Of a DNA stretch of 39,986 nt, positions 25,025 through 34,327 are shown piece after piece (position 1 is the first letter of the stretch; each line of letters opens with the position of its first letter). A program made the position numbers and the translations under genes. Source of the DNA: an uncultured Bacteroidia bacterium (GTDB taxonomy: Bacteria; Bacteroidota; Bacteroidia; Bacteroidales; UBA932); NCBI GenBank assembly GCA_902761655.1, contig CACWLD010000010.1, positions 1-39,986 of the forward strand, read 5' to 3'. The notes under the pieces are model-generated. The model did no database searches. It was not told the origin of the DNA and saw only the letters and a list, made by a program, of their open reading frames with translations.

Positions 25025-27244
25025 TCAGAATTTAAGGGTGTAGCCAAAGGTTGGAATGATTGGGATAAGGCCGAAGGCCTCTCCAATGCTTCTTCCTGTG
25101 GGTCTTGTGTTAGGATAGCCTTCCGGTGTTATGTAGTCTTCATATTCATCCGTTATATGGGCGAACACCGCGTTCATACGGCAATAGACATTGTAGATGC
25201 TCAAATTCCAGGTGGATTCGTGTCCTCTGCGGGTGGTGCGCTTGAAGTTAAGGCCAAGGTCAAGTCTGTGATAGTCAGGTAGTTTAAGACTGTTAGGACG
25301 GTCATAGATCTCAAAGCGGGCGAAGGGTGTGCCCTGGTCGTCGACGCCCTTTACCACATAGGAGGCGGCGGTCATCTTGTTGCCGGTATGGTAATGCCAT
25401 CCGGCGTACAGTTCAAACCTGGGGCTTACGTACCAGTTTGCCAGGAGGTCTATCTTGTGGCGGTTGTCGTTGCGGTCCGGATACCAGTCAAAATAGAAGT
25501 CGTCGAACTTGCGCAGGCTCCAGCTGAGGGTGTAGTATGCCTGTGCGGTGACTTTTTCCCATTCCATTTCGAATCCGGCTTCGGCGCCCCAGGACTTACC
25601 GCGGCCTTCGGTGAAAAGGGTTTCCCAGGAGTCTATGGGCGGGTAAATGGCCATTGGACCACCGTATTCGTACAGGTGGTCCATTGTCTTGTACCAGCCT
25701 TCCAGGGTGATTTTGAGCCAGGAGGCGGCGGTGGTGTAGAAACCTCCCGCAATCTGGCGGGAGAACATAGGTTTCACCACCGCCGTGGAGGGCATCCACG
25801 TGTTGGTGGGCAGGTCAAGGTAGGTGGTGGCCACGCTGTGGTCGAACTGGTTCATCTCCGAGTAGGAGAATTTCAGGTCCGAGTTGTCCCCAAGGCGGAA
25901 CATCAGCGAGGCGCGGGGCTCCAGTTTGGCCCAGTTCTTTCCGTTCACGGAGAACAGGGCCCCGCGCACGCCCAGGTTGGCCTTGAGCCAGGGGAGGACG
26001 GAGATTTCATCTTCCGCATAAATGGAACTCTCCCAGGCTTTGAACAGCACATCGTTCTTTCCGGAGAACTTCAGGTCCGAGGACCTTCCCACGCTTTCTG
26101 TAAGGTACTCTCTTTCAGGCGCATAGCCCTTGTGTTGCACCAGGGCACCAAAGCGGATGTGATGCGCCTCAACGGGCTTGAAATAGGCGTTTGCGGTCAA
26201 CCCTGTGGTCACGGTGTGGGCTCGGACGTCCTCTCCAATGTTGTAGTAGACGTCCTTGCCGTCCCAATCCCACATTGACAGCCTTGCGCCAATTATGTTC
26301 TTGTTCTTGGAACGATAGGCGGTGGTTTCCAGGTATAGCTTGTCCGTGATGTCATACTGCCAGTTGAGGGAGGCCAGGATGTTGCCCCATTGAAGCCTGC
26401 CCCTGACGGAGTCGTAGCCCCAGTGCTCCACGCCGGCATCGGTAGTGGAAGAAGCAGTCTTGACAGTTATGGGCAGGCGGTCTTCCCCACCGTAGAGATT
26501 CAGGGAAAGGCGGTTGTCGTTGGAGAATTTGTGGGTGACCTTCAGGTTGAAGTCGCTGAAATTGTAGCTGGCGTTCACCTTGTCCGACTTGCCTTCGCCA
26601 TTGTCCTCAAATTCCTTTTTATTCACATAATAAAGCACAGGGATGCTTACAACCTCGCTCCAGGTGCGCCTGAGGCCTATGTTGAACGATGTCCTGTCCT
26701 TGACGATTGGCCCTTCCACCTGGATCCTGCCGTCGATGAGTCCCAGCGCAAAGGTGCCGTGGTATTCCTGGAAGCTGCCTTCGCGCGTGCGGACGTCCAC
26801 TACGGAGGACATCCTTCCGCCATATCGGGCTGGGAAGCCGCTTTTGTAGAAGTTGACTTCTTCCGTAAGGTCCGTATTGAAGGAGGAGAAGAGGCCAACG
26901 AGGTGCGATACCTGGTACAGGGGCACGCCGTCCAGAAGGAACAGGTTGTCAGTTCCGTCTCCGCCGTGAACGTAAAGTCCTGACATAAGTTCAGTGCCTC
27001 CGGCCACGCCCGGCATCATCTGCAGGGTCTTGATTATGTCCGGGGTGTTGAAAAGGGCGAAGCCGCGGCGCAGGATGCTGCCGTCAAGGCGCTGCAGGCC
27101 CGTCTGGGTTGCGGCGCGGTCCCTGCGGACCCGGTCCGCCACAATGCGGGCCTCGCGCAGGGTATCCGTGCGCTCAACCTCCTGGCCAAAGCCGGAGAAA
27201 AGGGCGCACAAAGCCAATCCTATGCTTATTATCAGCCGTTTCAT
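25025..27244 (-). CDS. TonB-dependent outer-membrane receptor
   Basis: 739 residues from the ATG at 27244 (a TTG four codons upstream is also possible). A signal peptide ends near FSGFGQ. There is no N-terminal carboxypeptidase-D-like domain; the plug begins soon after cleavage (about residues 40-160, with IIKTLQMMPGVAGGTELMSG and LFLLDGVPLYQVSHLVGLF). The rest is a 22-strand barrel pattern ending in Phe (GYTLKF), the usual sorting signal. It pairs with the DUF4249 lipoprotein and depends on TonB. Its substrate cannot be deduced; no metal-uptake or vitamin riboswitch is seen upstream. A TACTTTTG -7-like element lies 6 bases before the ATG. Confidence 0.93.
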   Translation of the reverse strand: MKRLIISIGLALCALFSGFGQEVERTDTLREARIVADRVRRDRAATQTGLQRLDGSILRRGFALFNTPDIIKTLQMMPGVAGGTELMSGLYVHGGDGTDNLFLLDGVPLYQVSHLVGLFSSFNTDLTEEVNFYKSGFPARYGGRMSSVVDVRTREGSFQEYHGTFALGLIDGRIQVEGPIVKDRTSFNIGLRRTWSEVVSIPVLYYVNKKEFEDNGEGKSDKVNASYNFSDFNLKVTHKFSNDNRLSLNLYGGEDRLPITVKTASSTTDAGVEHWGYDSVRGRLQWGNILASLNWQYDITDKLYLETTAYRSKNKNIIGARLSMWDWDGKDVYYNIGEDVRAHTVTTGLTANAYFKPVEAHHIRFGALVQHKGYAPEREYLTESVGRSSDLKFSGKNDVLFKAWESSIYAEDEISVLPWLKANLGVRGALFSVNGKNWAKLEPRASLMFRLGDNSDLKFSYSEMNQFDHSVATTYLDLPTNTWMPSTAVVKPMFSRQIAGGFYTTAASWLKITLEGWYKTMDHLYEYGGPMAIYPPIDSWETLFTEGRGKSWGAEAGFEMEWEKVTAQAYYTLSWSLRKFDDFYFDWYPDRNDNRHKIDLLANWYVSPRFELYAGWHYHTGNKMTAASYVVKGVDDQGTPFARFEIYDRPNSLKLPDYHRLDLGLNFKRTTRRGHESTWNLSIYNVYCRMNAVFAHITDEYEDYITPEGYPNTRPTGRSIGEAFGLIPIIPTFGYTLKF

Positions 27245-27265
27245 ACCGGGCAAAAGTAATCAATA

Positions 27266-27296
27266 TTTGATACTATTCTAATTATTTTTAATTTTG
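27266..27296 (+). promoter_or_regulatory. Promoter of glyS
   Basis: TTTG (27266-27269), a 19-base spacer and TAATTTTG (27289-27296) match the Bacteroidota housekeeping promoter TTTG-N19-TAnnTTTG exactly. The leader to the ATG is about 35 bases. Confidence 0.82.
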
Positions 27297-27336
27297 CGTC
27301 CTCAAGATAAACGTTTAATTTACTGAATTACTGCGT

Positions 27337-28875
27337 ATGACTCAGGATGAGCTTTTTAAAGTGCTTGTAGCGCATTGCAAAGAGTACGGTTTCATTTTCC
27401 CTTCCAGCGAGATTTATGACGGACTGGCAGCCGTGTATGACTACGGCCAGATGGGAGTAGAACTCAAGAACAACATAAAGAGTTATTGGTGGAACGCAAT
27501 GACCCGCCTCAACGAGAACATTGTGGGAATCGATTCCTGCATTTTTATGCACCCCCGCATCTGGGAGGCTTCAGGTCACGTCAGCGCGTTCAACGATCCG
27601 CTCATCGACAATAAGGATTCCAAGAAAAGATACCGCGCAGATGTCCTCATAGAGGATTATCTGGGCAAGATCGAGGAAAAGATAAACAAGGAGGTTGAGA
27701 AGGGCCGCCGCAAATTTGGCGACAGCTTTGACGAGGAACAGTTCCGCGCCACCAACCCCAACGTCCTCCGCGAGAAGGCAAAATACGACCAGGTACACGA
27801 GCGCTATGTAAAGGCCGAAAAAGCAAACGACCTTGCAGAGTACAGGCAGATAATCATCGACTGCAACATTGTGTGCCCTATCAGCGGAACCTGCAACTGG
27901 ACTGACGTCCGCCAGTTCAACCTTATGTTCAGCACTTCTATGGGAAGCACTTCAGAGGGAGCCAATATCATTTATCTGCGTCCTGAGACCGCACAGGGCA
28001 TCTTTGTAAACTACCTGAACGTCCAGAAGACCGGAAGGATGAAGATTCCTTTTGGAATTGCACAGATAGGAAAGGCCTTCCGCAACGAGATCGTAGCCCG
28101 TCAGTTCATCTTCCGAATGAGGGAGTTCGAGCAGATGGAGATGCAGTTCTTCATCAAGCCAGGAACAGAGCTCGAGTGGTTCGCAAAGTGGAAGGAGCAG
28201 CGTATGAAATGGCACGTGAACCTGGGAATGGGAGCCGAAAACTACCGCTTCCACGACCACGAGAAACTGGCCCACTACGCCAATGCCGCCACTGACATCG
28301 AGTTCCAGTTCCCGTTCGGATTCAAGGAGCTCGAGGGTATCCACAGCCGCACCAATTTTGACCTTGGAAACCACCAGAAATTCTCCGGAAAGAAGATCCA
28401 GTACTTTGACAACGAGACCAACGAGAGCTACACTCCGTACGTAATCGAGACAAGTATAGGCGTTGACCGCACCGTGCTCGCAGTGCTCAGCCATTCATTC
28501 CACGAGGAGCAGTTGGAGAACGGCGAGACCCGCGTTGTCCTGAGCATCCCTGCAGCCCTGGCACCTGTAAAGGCCGCTGTGCTGCCTCTGGTAAAGAAGG
28601 ACGGCCTTCCCGAGGTTGCCCAGAAGATAATGAACGATCTCAAGTACGACTTCAACTGCCAGTACGAAGACAAGGACAGCATTGGAAAGCGCTACCGCCG
28701 CCAGGATGCAATCGGAACTCCTTTCTGCATCACTGTGGATCACGAAACCCTCAACGACAACTGCGTCACCGTGCGCGACCGCGACACAATGCAGCAGCAG
28801 AGGGTTCCAATTGCTGAACTCCACGACCTGATTGACAAGAAAGTCAGTCTGAACAATCTCTTAAGGAACCTCTAA
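27337..28875 (+). CDS. glyS: Glycyl-tRNA synthetase (alpha2 type)
   Basis: 512 residues. A class II synthetase of the dimeric type found in Bacteroidota, archaea and eukaryotes rather than the alpha2beta2 form of E. coli. Visible: YDYGQMGVELKNNIK near residue 30, the glycine-site loop with LRPETAQGIFVNY, motif 2 around FRNEIVARQFIFRMREFEQ, motif 3 around IGVDRTVLAVLSHSF, and a C-terminal anticodon-binding domain from about 400. It is transcribed from a perfect promoter and ends in a terminator whose loop contains the stop codon. Confidence 0.98.
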   Translation: MTQDELFKVLVAHCKEYGFIFPSSEIYDGLAAVYDYGQMGVELKNNIKSYWWNAMTRLNENIVGIDSCIFMHPRIWEASGHVSAFNDPLIDNKDSKKRYRADVLIEDYLGKIEEKINKEVEKGRRKFGDSFDEEQFRATNPNVLREKAKYDQVHERYVKAEKANDLAEYRQIIIDCNIVCPISGTCNWTDVRQFNLMFSTSMGSTSEGANIIYLRPETAQGIFVNYLNVQKTGRMKIPFGIAQIGKAFRNEIVARQFIFRMREFEQMEMQFFIKPGTELEWFAKWKEQRMKWHVNLGMGAENYRFHDHEKLAHYANAATDIEFQFPFGFKELEGIHSRTNFDLGNHQKFSGKKIQYFDNETNESYTPYVIETSIGVDRTVLAVLSHSFHEEQLENGETRVVLSIPAALAPVKAAVLPLVKKDGLPEVAQKIMNDLKYDFNCQYEDKDSIGKRYRRQDAIGTPFCITVDHETLNDNCVTVRDRDTMQQQRVPIAELHDLIDKKVSLNNLLRNL

Positions 28876-28889
28876 TGGTTCCTTTTTTT
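28863..28889 (+). terminator. Intrinsic terminator overlapping the glyS stop codon
   Basis: AAGGAACC (28863-28870), loop TCTAAT, GGTTCCTT (28877-28884) give a perfect 8-bp stem with a T7 tract (28883-28889). The glyS TAA stop lies in the loop. Confidence 0.88.
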
Positions 28890-28917
28890 GTTATATTTAC
28901 AAAAAAACTGGATACAT

Positions 28918-31395
28918 ATGAAGAGACTGACCTTTATACTGCTGGCGTTGGTTCTGCCTGTTATGCTGTTTGCGCAGGGGGAGACGCAGGATACTGTCTT
29001 AAAGGATTGGGAATTCCGGTTCGGGCACGATATAGAGGCCGTGCAGGGGTGGCAGGATGTGACGGTGCCGCACGACTGGGCCATTTCAGGCCCGTTCGGG
29101 AGCACGCACGACGTGCAGACGGTGGCCATAGTCCAGAACGGAGAGACCGAGGCTACCCGCAAGGAAGGCCGCACGGGCGGACTTCCGTGGGTGGGAAAGG
29201 GCTGCTACGTGACGGACGTGGACATATCCGGCACGGAGGGCCGCGTATATGAACTTCTGTTTGACGGGGCAATGAGCCACGCGCAGGTGTTCGTAAACGG
29301 GACTAAAGTTGGCGAATGGCCGTACGGATACAATTCATTCCATTTTGATATAACGGAAAGCGTAAAGGAGGGGAGCAACCACATAGTTGTGCTGCTGGAG
29401 AACCAGGATCAGTCTTCCAGGTGGTATCCAGGGGCGGGACTATACCGCAAGGTAAGGCTCAGGAGTTCTCCTGCCGTACACGTTCCTGTATGGGGTACTT
29501 ATGTCACTACCCCCAAGGTTTCTTCAGAGGAGGCTACGATAACCGTAAGTACGGAGATCCAAGGTGCGGCACAGGGTGATGTGCTTACATTGGAGACAAG
29601 CATACTGGATGCGAAGGGAAGGATTGTTGCAGTTGCGCGCGATACCCGTATCTATTATCAGGACCAGCCTGTTACACAGCAACTTATAGTTAAGAATCCG
29701 GACCTTTGGAGCCCGGAGAATCCTGTGCTGTACTGTGCCAGGACGGAGATCAGGACCGGAGGTAAAGCGGATACGCAGAAGGACTCCAGAACTGGAAGGA
29801 ACAAGATTGTGCTTACCGCGGGAACCATTCCGGCAGACAAGGTGGAGACATCCTTTGGAATACGGTCCATAGAGTTCCGCCCATTGGAAGGGTTCTTCCT
29901 GAACGGGGAAAAGACAATGTTCCGCGGCGTGTGCCAGCATCACGACCTTGGCCCTTTGGGCGCGGCCGTGAACGTGGCGGCGCTGCGCCATCAGCTGGTT
30001 ATGTTAAAGGATATGGGCTGCAATGCCATAAGGACATCGCACAATATGCCGGCGGAGGAACTGGTGCAGCTTTGTGACCAGATGGGATTTATGCTTATGG
30101 TGGAGCCGTTTGACGAGTGGGACGTTGCAAAGACCCGCAACGGCTATCACCTGCTGTTCAATGACTGGGCGGAGAAGGATATGGTCAATATGCTCAGGCA
30201 TTTCAGGAACAATCCGTCGGTGGTTATGTGGAGCATAGGAAACGAGGTGCCCAGCCAGGGCCGTCCGGACGGTCCCGCTACGGCCAAGTTCCTGCAGGAT
30301 ATATGTCACAGGGAAGATCCCACCAGGCCCGTGACCTGCGGAATGGACCAGATTGACGCAGTGCTTGCAAACGGTTTTGCAGCAGTTCTTGACATACCTT
30401 CATTCAATTATAAGGTGGACCGTTTTGAGCAGGCCTATACGCTTCTGCCTCAAGGATTTATCCTTTCCAGCGAGTCTGCTTCCACAGTCAGTTCAAGAGG
30501 GGTTTACTACCTTCCCGCACAGGGTGGAATAAACAGGCAGCACCCGGACAACCAGTCCTGCTCGTATGATTTGGAATACTGCAGCTGGTCCAACATTCCG
30601 GACGAAGACTTTGTCGCTGACGAGGACCTCCCGTACGTAATGGGACAGTTCGTCTGGACAGGTTTCGACTACCTTGGAGAGCCTACACCATACAACAGAT
30701 GGCCTAACCATTCGTCGCTGTTCGGGATAATAGACCTGGCTTCGTTGCCAAAGGACAGGTTCTACCTGTACAGGAGCGTTTGGAATCCGGAGGCTGAAAC
30801 GCTGCATATCCTTCCGCATTGGAACTGGGAGGGGCACGAAGGGGAAACGGTCCCGGTATTTGTGTATACGTCTTATCCGCAGGCGGAGCTGTTCCTGAAC
30901 GGGCGCAGCCTGGGGCGTCGCAGCTTCAGCAAGGATGAAGTGCTGACGCGCCACAGGCTTATGTGGGACGATGTCAAATACGAGAAAGGCGAGCTGAAAG
31001 TAGTGGCGTACGACGCTGCGGGCAGGGTGGCTGCGCAGAAGGTGATGCGCACCGCCGGAAAGGCATTTACGCTGCAGCTGTCCGTGGACAGGCAGCTGAT
31101 AAATGCCGACGGCGAGGACCTTGCCTATGTAACCATAAAGGCTGTTGACAGGGACGGGAACCCGTGCCCCTTGGACAGCCGTCTTGTAAAAGTGAAAGTT
31201 AGCGGGGCGGGCAGTTTTGAGGCCGTTGCCAACGGCGACCCTACCTGCCTTGAAAGCTTCCAGGAGCCGCAGATGCACCTGTTCAGCGGTCAGATGACCG
31301 CGATAGTGCGCAGCGGCGCAGTACCTGGAGAAATAACGTTGGAAGCCTCTGCAAGCGGGCTTAGGAAAGCTGCAATTAAAATAAGCGCAAGATAA
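28918..31395 (+). CDS. GH2 beta-galactosidase (secreted)
   Basis: 825 residues from the ATG at 28918, which starts a signal peptide (MKRLTFILLALVLPVMLFAQ); an in-frame ATG ten codons earlier would spoil it. Domains in order: jelly-roll sugar-binding (about 25-185), immunoglobulin-like (190-315), TIM barrel (315-600), then C-terminal beta domains including a DUF4982-like segment and a big_2-type domain. Catalytic residues: acid/base Glu443 in WSIGNEVPS and nucleophile Glu519 in SSESAST. It is shorter than the LacZ-type enzyme at 1-797 and belongs to a different GH2 subgroup. Its TAA overlaps the malQ ATG by one base. A TATATTTA -7-like element lies at 28892-28899. Confidence 0.94.
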   Translation: MKRLTFILLALVLPVMLFAQGETQDTVLKDWEFRFGHDIEAVQGWQDVTVPHDWAISGPFGSTHDVQTVAIVQNGETEATRKEGRTGGLPWVGKGCYVTDVDISGTEGRVYELLFDGAMSHAQVFVNGTKVGEWPYGYNSFHFDITESVKEGSNHIVVLLENQDQSSRWYPGAGLYRKVRLRSSPAVHVPVWGTYVTTPKVSSEEATITVSTEIQGAAQGDVLTLETSILDAKGRIVAVARDTRIYYQDQPVTQQLIVKNPDLWSPENPVLYCARTEIRTGGKADTQKDSRTGRNKIVLTAGTIPADKVETSFGIRSIEFRPLEGFFLNGEKTMFRGVCQHHDLGPLGAAVNVAALRHQLVMLKDMGCNAIRTSHNMPAEELVQLCDQMGFMLMVEPFDEWDVAKTRNGYHLLFNDWAEKDMVNMLRHFRNNPSVVMWSIGNEVPSQGRPDGPATAKFLQDICHREDPTRPVTCGMDQIDAVLANGFAAVLDIPSFNYKVDRFEQAYTLLPQGFILSSESASTVSSRGVYYLPAQGGINRQHPDNQSCSYDLEYCSWSNIPDEDFVADEDLPYVMGQFVWTGFDYLGEPTPYNRWPNHSSLFGIIDLASLPKDRFYLYRSVWNPEAETLHILPHWNWEGHEGETVPVFVYTSYPQAELFLNGRSLGRRSFSKDEVLTRHRLMWDDVKYEKGELKVVAYDAAGRVAAQKVMRTAGKAFTLQLSVDRQLINADGEDLAYVTIKAVDRDGNPCPLDSRLVKVKVSGAGSFEAVANGDPTCLESFQEPQMHLFSGQMTAIVRSGAVPGEITLEASASGLRKAAIKISAR

Positions 31396-33272
31396 TGCGG
31401 GCAATATTCAGAATTAAATACAATACGGAATGGGGTCAGAACCTATTCCTTGTGGCGAGAGACAAGAAGTATCCGATGAAGTGGGGTGAGGGCGCCGTAT
31501 GGAGCGTCACAATTCCCAAATTCACCCTGGCGGACCTGGAAGATTACACTTACGTGGTGATGCGCGACGGTTGCATTGAACGTACGGAATGGAAACATCA
31601 CAGCCAGAAAGTGCCAAAAGGTACGGTTGACGGAGTGTTCAATGACAAATGGCTGGAGTGTCCAATCAAAGGATGCCCTTTCCCGCGCGAACACCAGGCC
31701 GCAATCTTTGACAGGCCTGGATTCCGCGGCGCGGGTACGGCGGTTCCAATCTTCTCCCTGCGCAGCGCCGCAGGCTTTGGAATAGGGGAATTCAGGGATC
31801 TGCATCCCCTTATTGACTGGGCATCGGCCACAGGCCAGTGCGTAATACAACTGCTCCCGATCAACGACACCACAAGGGACGGAAGCTGGGGAGATTCCTA
31901 TCCGTACAAGCCTGTAAGCAGCTTTGCGCTGAATCCAATGTACATCCGTCTTGAGGAGATTGGCGTGAAGGATGACGCCGCGTTCTGCAGGAAGCGCAAG
32001 GCTCTGAACAAACTCCCGGACATTGACTACCCTGCGGTTTACAAGGCCAAGACCGCATATATGCACAAGGCATTCGAGGTACAGGGCCAGATAGATGCGA
32101 AGACTGCCGCATACAAGAAGTTCTGCAAGGACAACGCATATTGGCTGGATGAATATTCAGCCTTCTGCGCCGAAAGGGACTCGGACTCCCCCGACTTCCA
32201 CCGCTGGATCCAGTACCACCTGGAGAAGCAGCTCAAGGAGGAGGTGGCCTACGCGCGCTCCAAAGGCGTCTCCCTGAAGGGAGACCTGCCAATTGGAGTA
32301 AGCGCGGACAGCGCCGACGCCCGCTTCCATCCGGAACTCTTCAACCTGGACTCACGCGCCGGCGCCCCGCCGGATTTCTTCTCCAAGGAAGGCCAGAACT
32401 GGGGCTTCCCCACCTACAACTGGGACAAGATGGCCATTGACGGCTATGCCTGGTGGAAGGCGCGCCTGCGCAAGATGGCGGAGTTCTTTGACGCTTTCAG
32501 GATAGACCATATCCTTGGATTCTTCCGCATATGGGAGATTCCCGCCCAGTATTCAGGCGGCAGCAAGGGCCATTTCAATCCTGCGCTGCCTTACAGCGCG
32601 GATGAACTGGCCAAGGCCGGCCTTCCTGAAGACCCTGCCATCTTCCTTGAAGATCCGCACCGCAAAGGATGGTTCCACCCACGCATCTCTCCGGACACAT
32701 CGGCACTGGATTTCTGGCAGAAAAAGACCTTTGACGGAATGTACTGGGACTTTTTCTACAACCGTCACGAAGCCTTCTGGAAGCACAACGGCCAAAAGAA
32801 GATTCCGGAACTGCTCACCGCCACCGGAATGCTTGCCTGCGGCGAAGACCTTGGAATGGTGCCAAAATGCGTGCACGAGGTGATGGATCACGAGAAAATC
32901 CTCTCCCTTGAGATGCCTCAGATGGACAAGGGCCGTCCGTGGCCGTACCTGAGCGTCTGCGCCACCTCCAGCCACGACCTTGAGACCCTGCGAATGCAGA
33001 AGCCGGAAGAAGACCGCACCCCTCAGGAATGCGAGCAGATCCTCCGGGACAACCTTGGATCCGTATCAATGCTGGCAATATTCCCCATACAGGACTGGCT
33101 TTCAATTGACCCTGACCTGCGTCGGAAGGACTTTATGTCTGAGAGGATCAATTTCCCGGCAGATGCCCAGAACCAATGGAAATACCGCCTTCACATCAAT
33201 CTGGAGGACTTGGCAAAACAGGAGAAATTCACCGCCAAGGTGGCGGATATGATAAAGAAAGCAGGCCGTTAG
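31395..33272 (+). CDS. malQ: 4-alpha-glucanotransferase (GH77)
   Basis: 625 residues. MalQ transfers maltooligosaccharide segments between glucans. Residues 1-90 resemble one CBM20-like starch-binding module (FRIKYNTEWGQNLFLV), and the GH77 barrel follows. Catalytic residues: nucleophile Asp371 in FRIDHILGFF, acid/base Glu484 in ACGEDLGMVP, and Asp528 in TSSHDLETLR. Bacteroides MalQ proteins are usually about 890 residues with two N-terminal CBM20 modules, so this is a compact version. No signal peptide: cytoplasmic. It is translationally coupled to the GH2 gene (TAATG) and its TAG overlaps the convergent ThiL-like stop. Confidence 0.95.
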   Translation: MRAIFRIKYNTEWGQNLFLVARDKKYPMKWGEGAVWSVTIPKFTLADLEDYTYVVMRDGCIERTEWKHHSQKVPKGTVDGVFNDKWLECPIKGCPFPREHQAAIFDRPGFRGAGTAVPIFSLRSAAGFGIGEFRDLHPLIDWASATGQCVIQLLPINDTTRDGSWGDSYPYKPVSSFALNPMYIRLEEIGVKDDAAFCRKRKALNKLPDIDYPAVYKAKTAYMHKAFEVQGQIDAKTAAYKKFCKDNAYWLDEYSAFCAERDSDSPDFHRWIQYHLEKQLKEEVAYARSKGVSLKGDLPIGVSADSADARFHPELFNLDSRAGAPPDFFSKEGQNWGFPTYNWDKMAIDGYAWWKARLRKMAEFFDAFRIDHILGFFRIWEIPAQYSGGSKGHFNPALPYSADELAKAGLPEDPAIFLEDPHRKGWFHPRISPDTSALDFWQKKTFDGMYWDFFYNRHEAFWKHNGQKKIPELLTATGMLACGEDLGMVPKCVHEVMDHEKILSLEMPQMDKGRPWPYLSVCATSSHDLETLRMQKPEEDRTPQECEQILRDNLGSVSMLAIFPIQDWLSIDPDLRRKDFMSERINFPADAQNQWKYRLHINLEDLAKQEKFTAKVADMIKKAGR

Positions 33273-34270
33273 TCCTGTGGCCAGCCCTGGGCCGTGAGGG
33301 GCATTTCAAGGCCTTCCGGGGTCACAAGGACGGTGCCGGCCTCCGGGAGTGCCAGGTGGCCTATGATATCGAAGGTCTGGAAGTCCCTGCGGAATTTCTC
33401 AAGGCTCAGGATTGGGATGGTGAAGAGCAGTTGAAAGTCGTCCCCGCCGTTCATTGCGGCTGATATGGGGTCTATGTCCATCTCTTTTCCCAGGTTGAAT
33501 GTGTTGCCCTCGAACGGGATCATTGCGGCGTAGACCTTTGCGCCAAGGCCGCTGTCGCGGGAAAGGCGTTTTATGGCATCGGCTAGTCCGCGGGTAAGGA
33601 AATAGCCGTGGGAAGGGTAGATTTCAGCATCTTCCAGCTGGGACACAGTGCCAGGATTCAGCTCCGGCTTCAGGTAGGCCTGGACAAGCATCTTGTTTGC
33701 CTCCAGGCTCACTTCGCCGCCGCTCTCAAAGAACTTCTTTTCCCTTTGCAGCACCCTCAGGCCCATATAGGCCGCGCCCAGGCGCCCGGAAATGCAGATG
33801 AGGTCCTTGCTCTTTGCGGCGCCGCGGCGCTTGGCCGTCAGCAGGGAGGTCTCCCCTACTGCGCTTACGCTTATTACAAGGCCGTTCTTTGAAGGCGTCA
33901 GATCCAGGTCCACTTCTTTGAAGCCGTGTTCCTTGGCTGCCGTGACAATCCCCTGCCATATATCTTTAACCTGCGGGTAATCCAGTTTTGCAGAAACGCC
34001 CAGATTGACGTTGAGGCTGCGGGGATGGGCCAGTTTAGCGTAGAGTTCTCCGCAGACGGCCAGGACGGACTTGTATCCAAGGTGCTGGAGAGGGAAGTAT
34101 ACAAGGTCAAAGTCTATACCTTCCAGCATTGTCCTAGAGGCTGTCACTATCTGTGCCCCTTTTTCCGAGGCGGCGAATGCCGAACCCCCGAACGGTTTAT
34201 AGCCGGTTCCTGAATATAATTGCCCTATGGCCTGTATTTTGCCCAACTGGGAGAATGTGTCTTCAGACAT
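33269..34270 (-). CDS. ThiL-family (AIR-synthase fold) protein with a lost active site
   Basis: 333 residues, full length for thiamine-monophosphate kinase and alignable by eye along its whole length to Bacteroides ThiL: LEGIDFDLVYFPLQHLGYKSV, KDLICISGRLGAAYMGL and NGGDDFQLLF are retained. The Mg-ATP motifs are not. GDDAA is GGSAF (28-32), TTD is TAS (43-45), the SD of NxSDIxAM is GE (74-75), GGDTT is LDLTP (122-126), and SDGL is TRGL (226-229). The frame is intact, so this is more likely a pseudoenzyme with another role than a decaying gene. A TACTTTTG -7 element lies at 34295-34302. It is divergent from the EEP gene at 34328. Not recognised as a named protein. Confidence 0.85.
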   Translation of the reverse strand: MSEDTFSQLGKIQAIGQLYSGTGYKPFGGSAFAASEKGAQIVTASRTMLEGIDFDLVYFPLQHLGYKSVLAVCGELYAKLAHPRSLNVNLGVSAKLDYPQVKDIWQGIVTAAKEHGFKEVDLDLTPSKNGLVISVSAVGETSLLTAKRRGAAKSKDLICISGRLGAAYMGLRVLQREKKFFESGGEVSLEANKMLVQAYLKPELNPGTVSQLEDAEIYPSHGYFLTRGLADAIKRLSRDSGLGAKVYAAMIPFEGNTFNLGKEMDIDPISAAMNGGDDFQLLFTIPILSLEKFRRDFQTFDIIGHLALPEAGTVLVTPEGLEMPLTAQGWPQD

Positions 34271-34294
34271 AGATCGTTCAATTTACGTGTCTGG

Positions 34295-34302
34295 CAAAAG
34301 TA
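34295..34302 (-). promoter_or_regulatory. -7 promoter element of the ThiL-like gene
   Basis: On the minus strand TACTTTTG matches TAnnTTTG and ends 24 bases before the ATG at 34270. Confidence 0.45.
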
Positions 34303-34327
34303 GCAATAATATTTATATCTTTGTTGT

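Noticed and set aside
24103-26278. Long plus-strand open frames of 310 and 296 codons
   Set aside because: They lie antisense to the DUF4249 lipoprotein and the TonB receptor, which have signal sequences and family motifs. The antisense translations are typical frame shadows.
27245-27336. Riboswitch (for example cobalamin) upstream of the TonB receptor
   Set aside because: The divergent spacer is only about 90 bases and AT-rich, with the glyS promoter inside; there is no room or motif for a riboswitch.
28201-28220. GGCACGTGAACC in glyS as parS
   Set aside because: Only the central CACGTG and part of one arm agree; several mismatches in the other arm.
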